NCBI GenBank assembly: GCA_029532625.1
Contig: JARFXM010000008.1
Span: 806,001-870,000 of the forward strand
From: Lomentospora prolificans
Taxonomy: Eukaryota > Ascomycota > Sordariomycetes > Microascales > Microascaceae
DNA: 64,000 nt
Direction of reading: 5' to 3'
Below, piece by piece: positions 61,501 through 64,000 of the stretch (its first letter is position 1; every line of letters starts with the position of its first letter). The notes below the pieces were generated by a model. It saw nothing but the letters and a program-made list of their open reading frames with translations. It searched no databases and was not told the origin of the DNA. The translations under genes and the position numbers were made by a program.

Positions 61501-64000
61501 TAGTAGACACGACGACTAATAGTTTCCTGGGCTCATCCGAGAAATTCGAAAAAGGTACGGTACAGGTGAAGAAATGCAACCGTTATGACAGGGCTTCGGC
61601 TCGCAAGGATGCAGCTTTGGGCCCCCAGCTAGTCAAGGGGGCTAATCGTCAACTAAATAATAGTTCAAGTGCCAATCTCAACGCGATATTCGCCAGGTAA
61701 GGCTACCGCTGACAGGATCTTAAACCGTCCCGAGAAGTAGTGAGCCATTAAATAAATTGCCACCTTGGGAATCGCCCTCGTCTGTGAGGGAAGTCGATTG
61801 ATCCTCCCTCACGATTGCTAAGAAGCTTCGAAGATTCAGAATAGTTCTTGTCCTCTGTCCCCTCGTGGCGCCAGCCGAATCTTCACTTTCGAAGGCCCAA
61901 GAAGAGAAGCAAAGCACGATCGATACTTCTGCCAACGCGGCACTCTCTGGGTTCGTTGCTACTGAGAATTAATAAAAGGACCTCGGGACGGGCGATCCAC
62001 GATAAACATAGAGCACCTTGGTTTTGATGAGCTGATGTCTGTTGTAGATCGCTCCCTCTCTTCGACGCCAGCCCAGGCATCCGACCAAGCAGGCTAGGCC
62101 ACGCATCTTGAGGGTGACGAGGCGGTCTGAACCAACTATCTAAGAAGTGACTCCGGGCGCTGGCCCTAACTAGCGCCAGGCGCTTATGACAATGGATTCT
62201 TTTCAGCCAACTGAGGTCCTTTGTTGACCGGCCGAAAGCGACTGCATCCCCGATTGCCAACTGCAACCGGCATCCACTCTAATGTTGCCCTTTTACCACG
62301 AAGCTAAAGCTCGCCACACTGGGGCCACGCTTGTGTTCCAGTCAATCTTCTAGACTGGCCGTCGAGGTACGTACCGTGAGTCTCTCCATGCTCCAGTGCA
62401 TAGGCGAGAAGGAAGAAGGAGCGCTCAATGGAAGAACAGGGACTGGCCGCTAAGTCCCCAGGTTGCCTCCACGAGTTGCCAAGATTGGGGCACATGTGTA
62501 TTGCAGTCCAGTAATGTAGATTAATACACTTCCAAGTTCGTGGCCGTCCCAAGTAATTCATTTAGATTGCAGAGACATTCTGCTCACAGGATCGTGAAGA
62601 AGGAGCCACCGCCCCTGCTCCTACTACCTACTGATTCCACCTCCTACACACACGACAAGCCAGGCTTAATGCTTCCGATTTCGACATACATTATTATTAG
62701 TAGGAAGTCTAGACCTTGGGTGTCTCTAGCGACGTCAGCTTCTAGTTGACCCAATGAACGAGTTCCTATTTGCTTGCCAAACTTGGTTCCGTTGGCAGCC
62801 GGAGGTCGCCCGGTCGCGCCGGCCTCAGCTAGACTTTTTTTGGAGCGGCACGCACTCAGCGTCTCAGTCTGTACCACTCGTTGTTGCACTAAAGCGGCTG
62901 CATACCTGCAGGGTTATACTAGCTTAAAATCCCTCCGCAACAAATATCATCCTCTGCCTCTTTTCGAAAGTTTCGGCAGCGGCGAGATGGGGACAAGGGC
63001 GGCGAGGATGGCCAAAGCGAGGACGGCGGAGGCGTCGCCCAAAACGAACATATATATCTGTCTATATGGATGGAGAGGCATAAAAGCGGGATCTGGGAGC
63101 ACACAAGGTATGATACTTGCGGCTACCGTTTGGGCCGCCGGCCTACGCGGCAGCCAGCGAGATTGAGCACCCGCTGCTATCGTGCTTCTGCAGGTCGGGC
63201 AGGAAGAAAAAGTAATGTGAGAGAAGAGCAACAGGAGCAGAGACTGGGGCTGAGGCGGAGGAAGAAGCAGAATCAGGAGAACACCAGTTGCATTATCAGG
63301 AGTGCCATTTCAAATGTTCCAGCTGGTGTAATCCTTGGGCGAGGGCTAACCCATGACTCGCGAGCAGTTGCAGCCCAGCAAAAGATGTGTGTGGTCCATC
63401 ATGGGAGACCTCCTCGATGAAGATTCAATCGAATTGTCTGGGTTGTTAAGACATGCGCGCCAACTTAGGGGAATTGTCGGCCGACACGAGAGCGAGTACG
63501 CATGAAAGCAAGTATTGACCCGCCCCTATTCTACCCGCAATGCCAGCTAGGTGGCCTGGCCATATGACAGTTGGTCCTCGCCTGTGGCCCCTTAACGACT
63601 CGACCAAGACACCAAGCGCTTACTACTAGTACGATAGCGACGCCTCTATCGATTACCAACACCAAGGTTCGCCCGCCTATGTGATTGGAGTGCTGCTCGT
63701 CACCATCACACACGTCCATACTACCTTAATTCAGGAGAGTTGCGCCTGTCATGTCAAAGGACGTCGTCGACTTGCCTGGCAGATGTCCAACTCGCGGTCG
63801 CACCGGCCCACCCGACTGCCCCTCACTTACCACACCCTTTCCCTCAGAGTGCAACCTGCAGGAGTGAAGTGTAGGTGGCAGGCACTGGCACGCCAATCCC
63901 TAGTGACGCTGGCCAACCCGGCTACATTGATTTGATCAACCAACCGCTGGCACCGGGGACGCTTGGTACAGAACGCATTTCCGTTGTCGACGCAAGTGAT
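55585..64000. other. 8.4 kb gene-poor right end
   Basis: No frame above 210 residues and none with a recognisable domain. The first 800 bases are probably the ABC gene's leader and promoter. An A18 run lies at 57973-57990 and three near-repeats of GGGAGGCAT at about 60745-60772. Composition is normal, not RIP-like. Some frames (58681-58917 +, 60134-60364 -) are ATG-started but look like chance. Confidence 0.45.

Overview
The window is nuclear DNA from a filamentous ascomycete (Pezizomycotina, probably Sordariomycetes). Support comes from short 50-250 base introns with GT/GC...CTAAC...AG signals, fungal-specific genes (palH, EDC3, a LAG1-type ceramide synthase, an HMT1-type ABC transporter), and a large block mutated in the style of repeat-induced point mutation (RIP). 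The species cannot be read from the sequence.

Layout. A secreted type-B carboxylesterase (1459-3628, +) and an intron-containing tRNA-Glu(CUC) (3907-3987, -) stand at the left end. From 6719 to 20919 lies a 14.2 kb AT-rich transposon nest. Its outer edges are 53-bp terminal inverted repeats (50/53 identical) flanked by a TA duplication. Within it a Ty3/gypsy chromovirus (element A, 11226-20775, 5-bp duplication ATTAA) is interrupted by a second, internally deleted copy of the same family (element B, 15198-18908, 5-bp duplication TATAT). The left 4.4 kb of the nest has almost no CpA, TpG or CpG left. The LTR elements are less mutated, and the outer inverted repeats look untouched.

To the right is a normal gene-bearing stretch: a 695-residue protein of unknown function (22931-25018, +), a PIF1-family helicase with a probable GC-AG intron (27494-30383, +), EDC3 mRNA-decapping factor (31256-33588, +), a small secreted protein candidate (35356-35625, +), the ambient-pH sensor palH (39357-41633, +), ceramide synthase (44071-45667, +), a secreted GH43 glycosidase (49018-50679, -) and a vacuolar/organellar HMT1-like ABC half-transporter (52338-55584, -). 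I found no gene I can support in the last 8.4 kb.

The genes do not form one pathway. They are mostly housekeeping or environmental-response genes next to a heterochromatin-like block. The most informative part is the three-layer nest: the target-site duplications fix the order of insertions, and the graded mutation pattern records the defence response on top of it.
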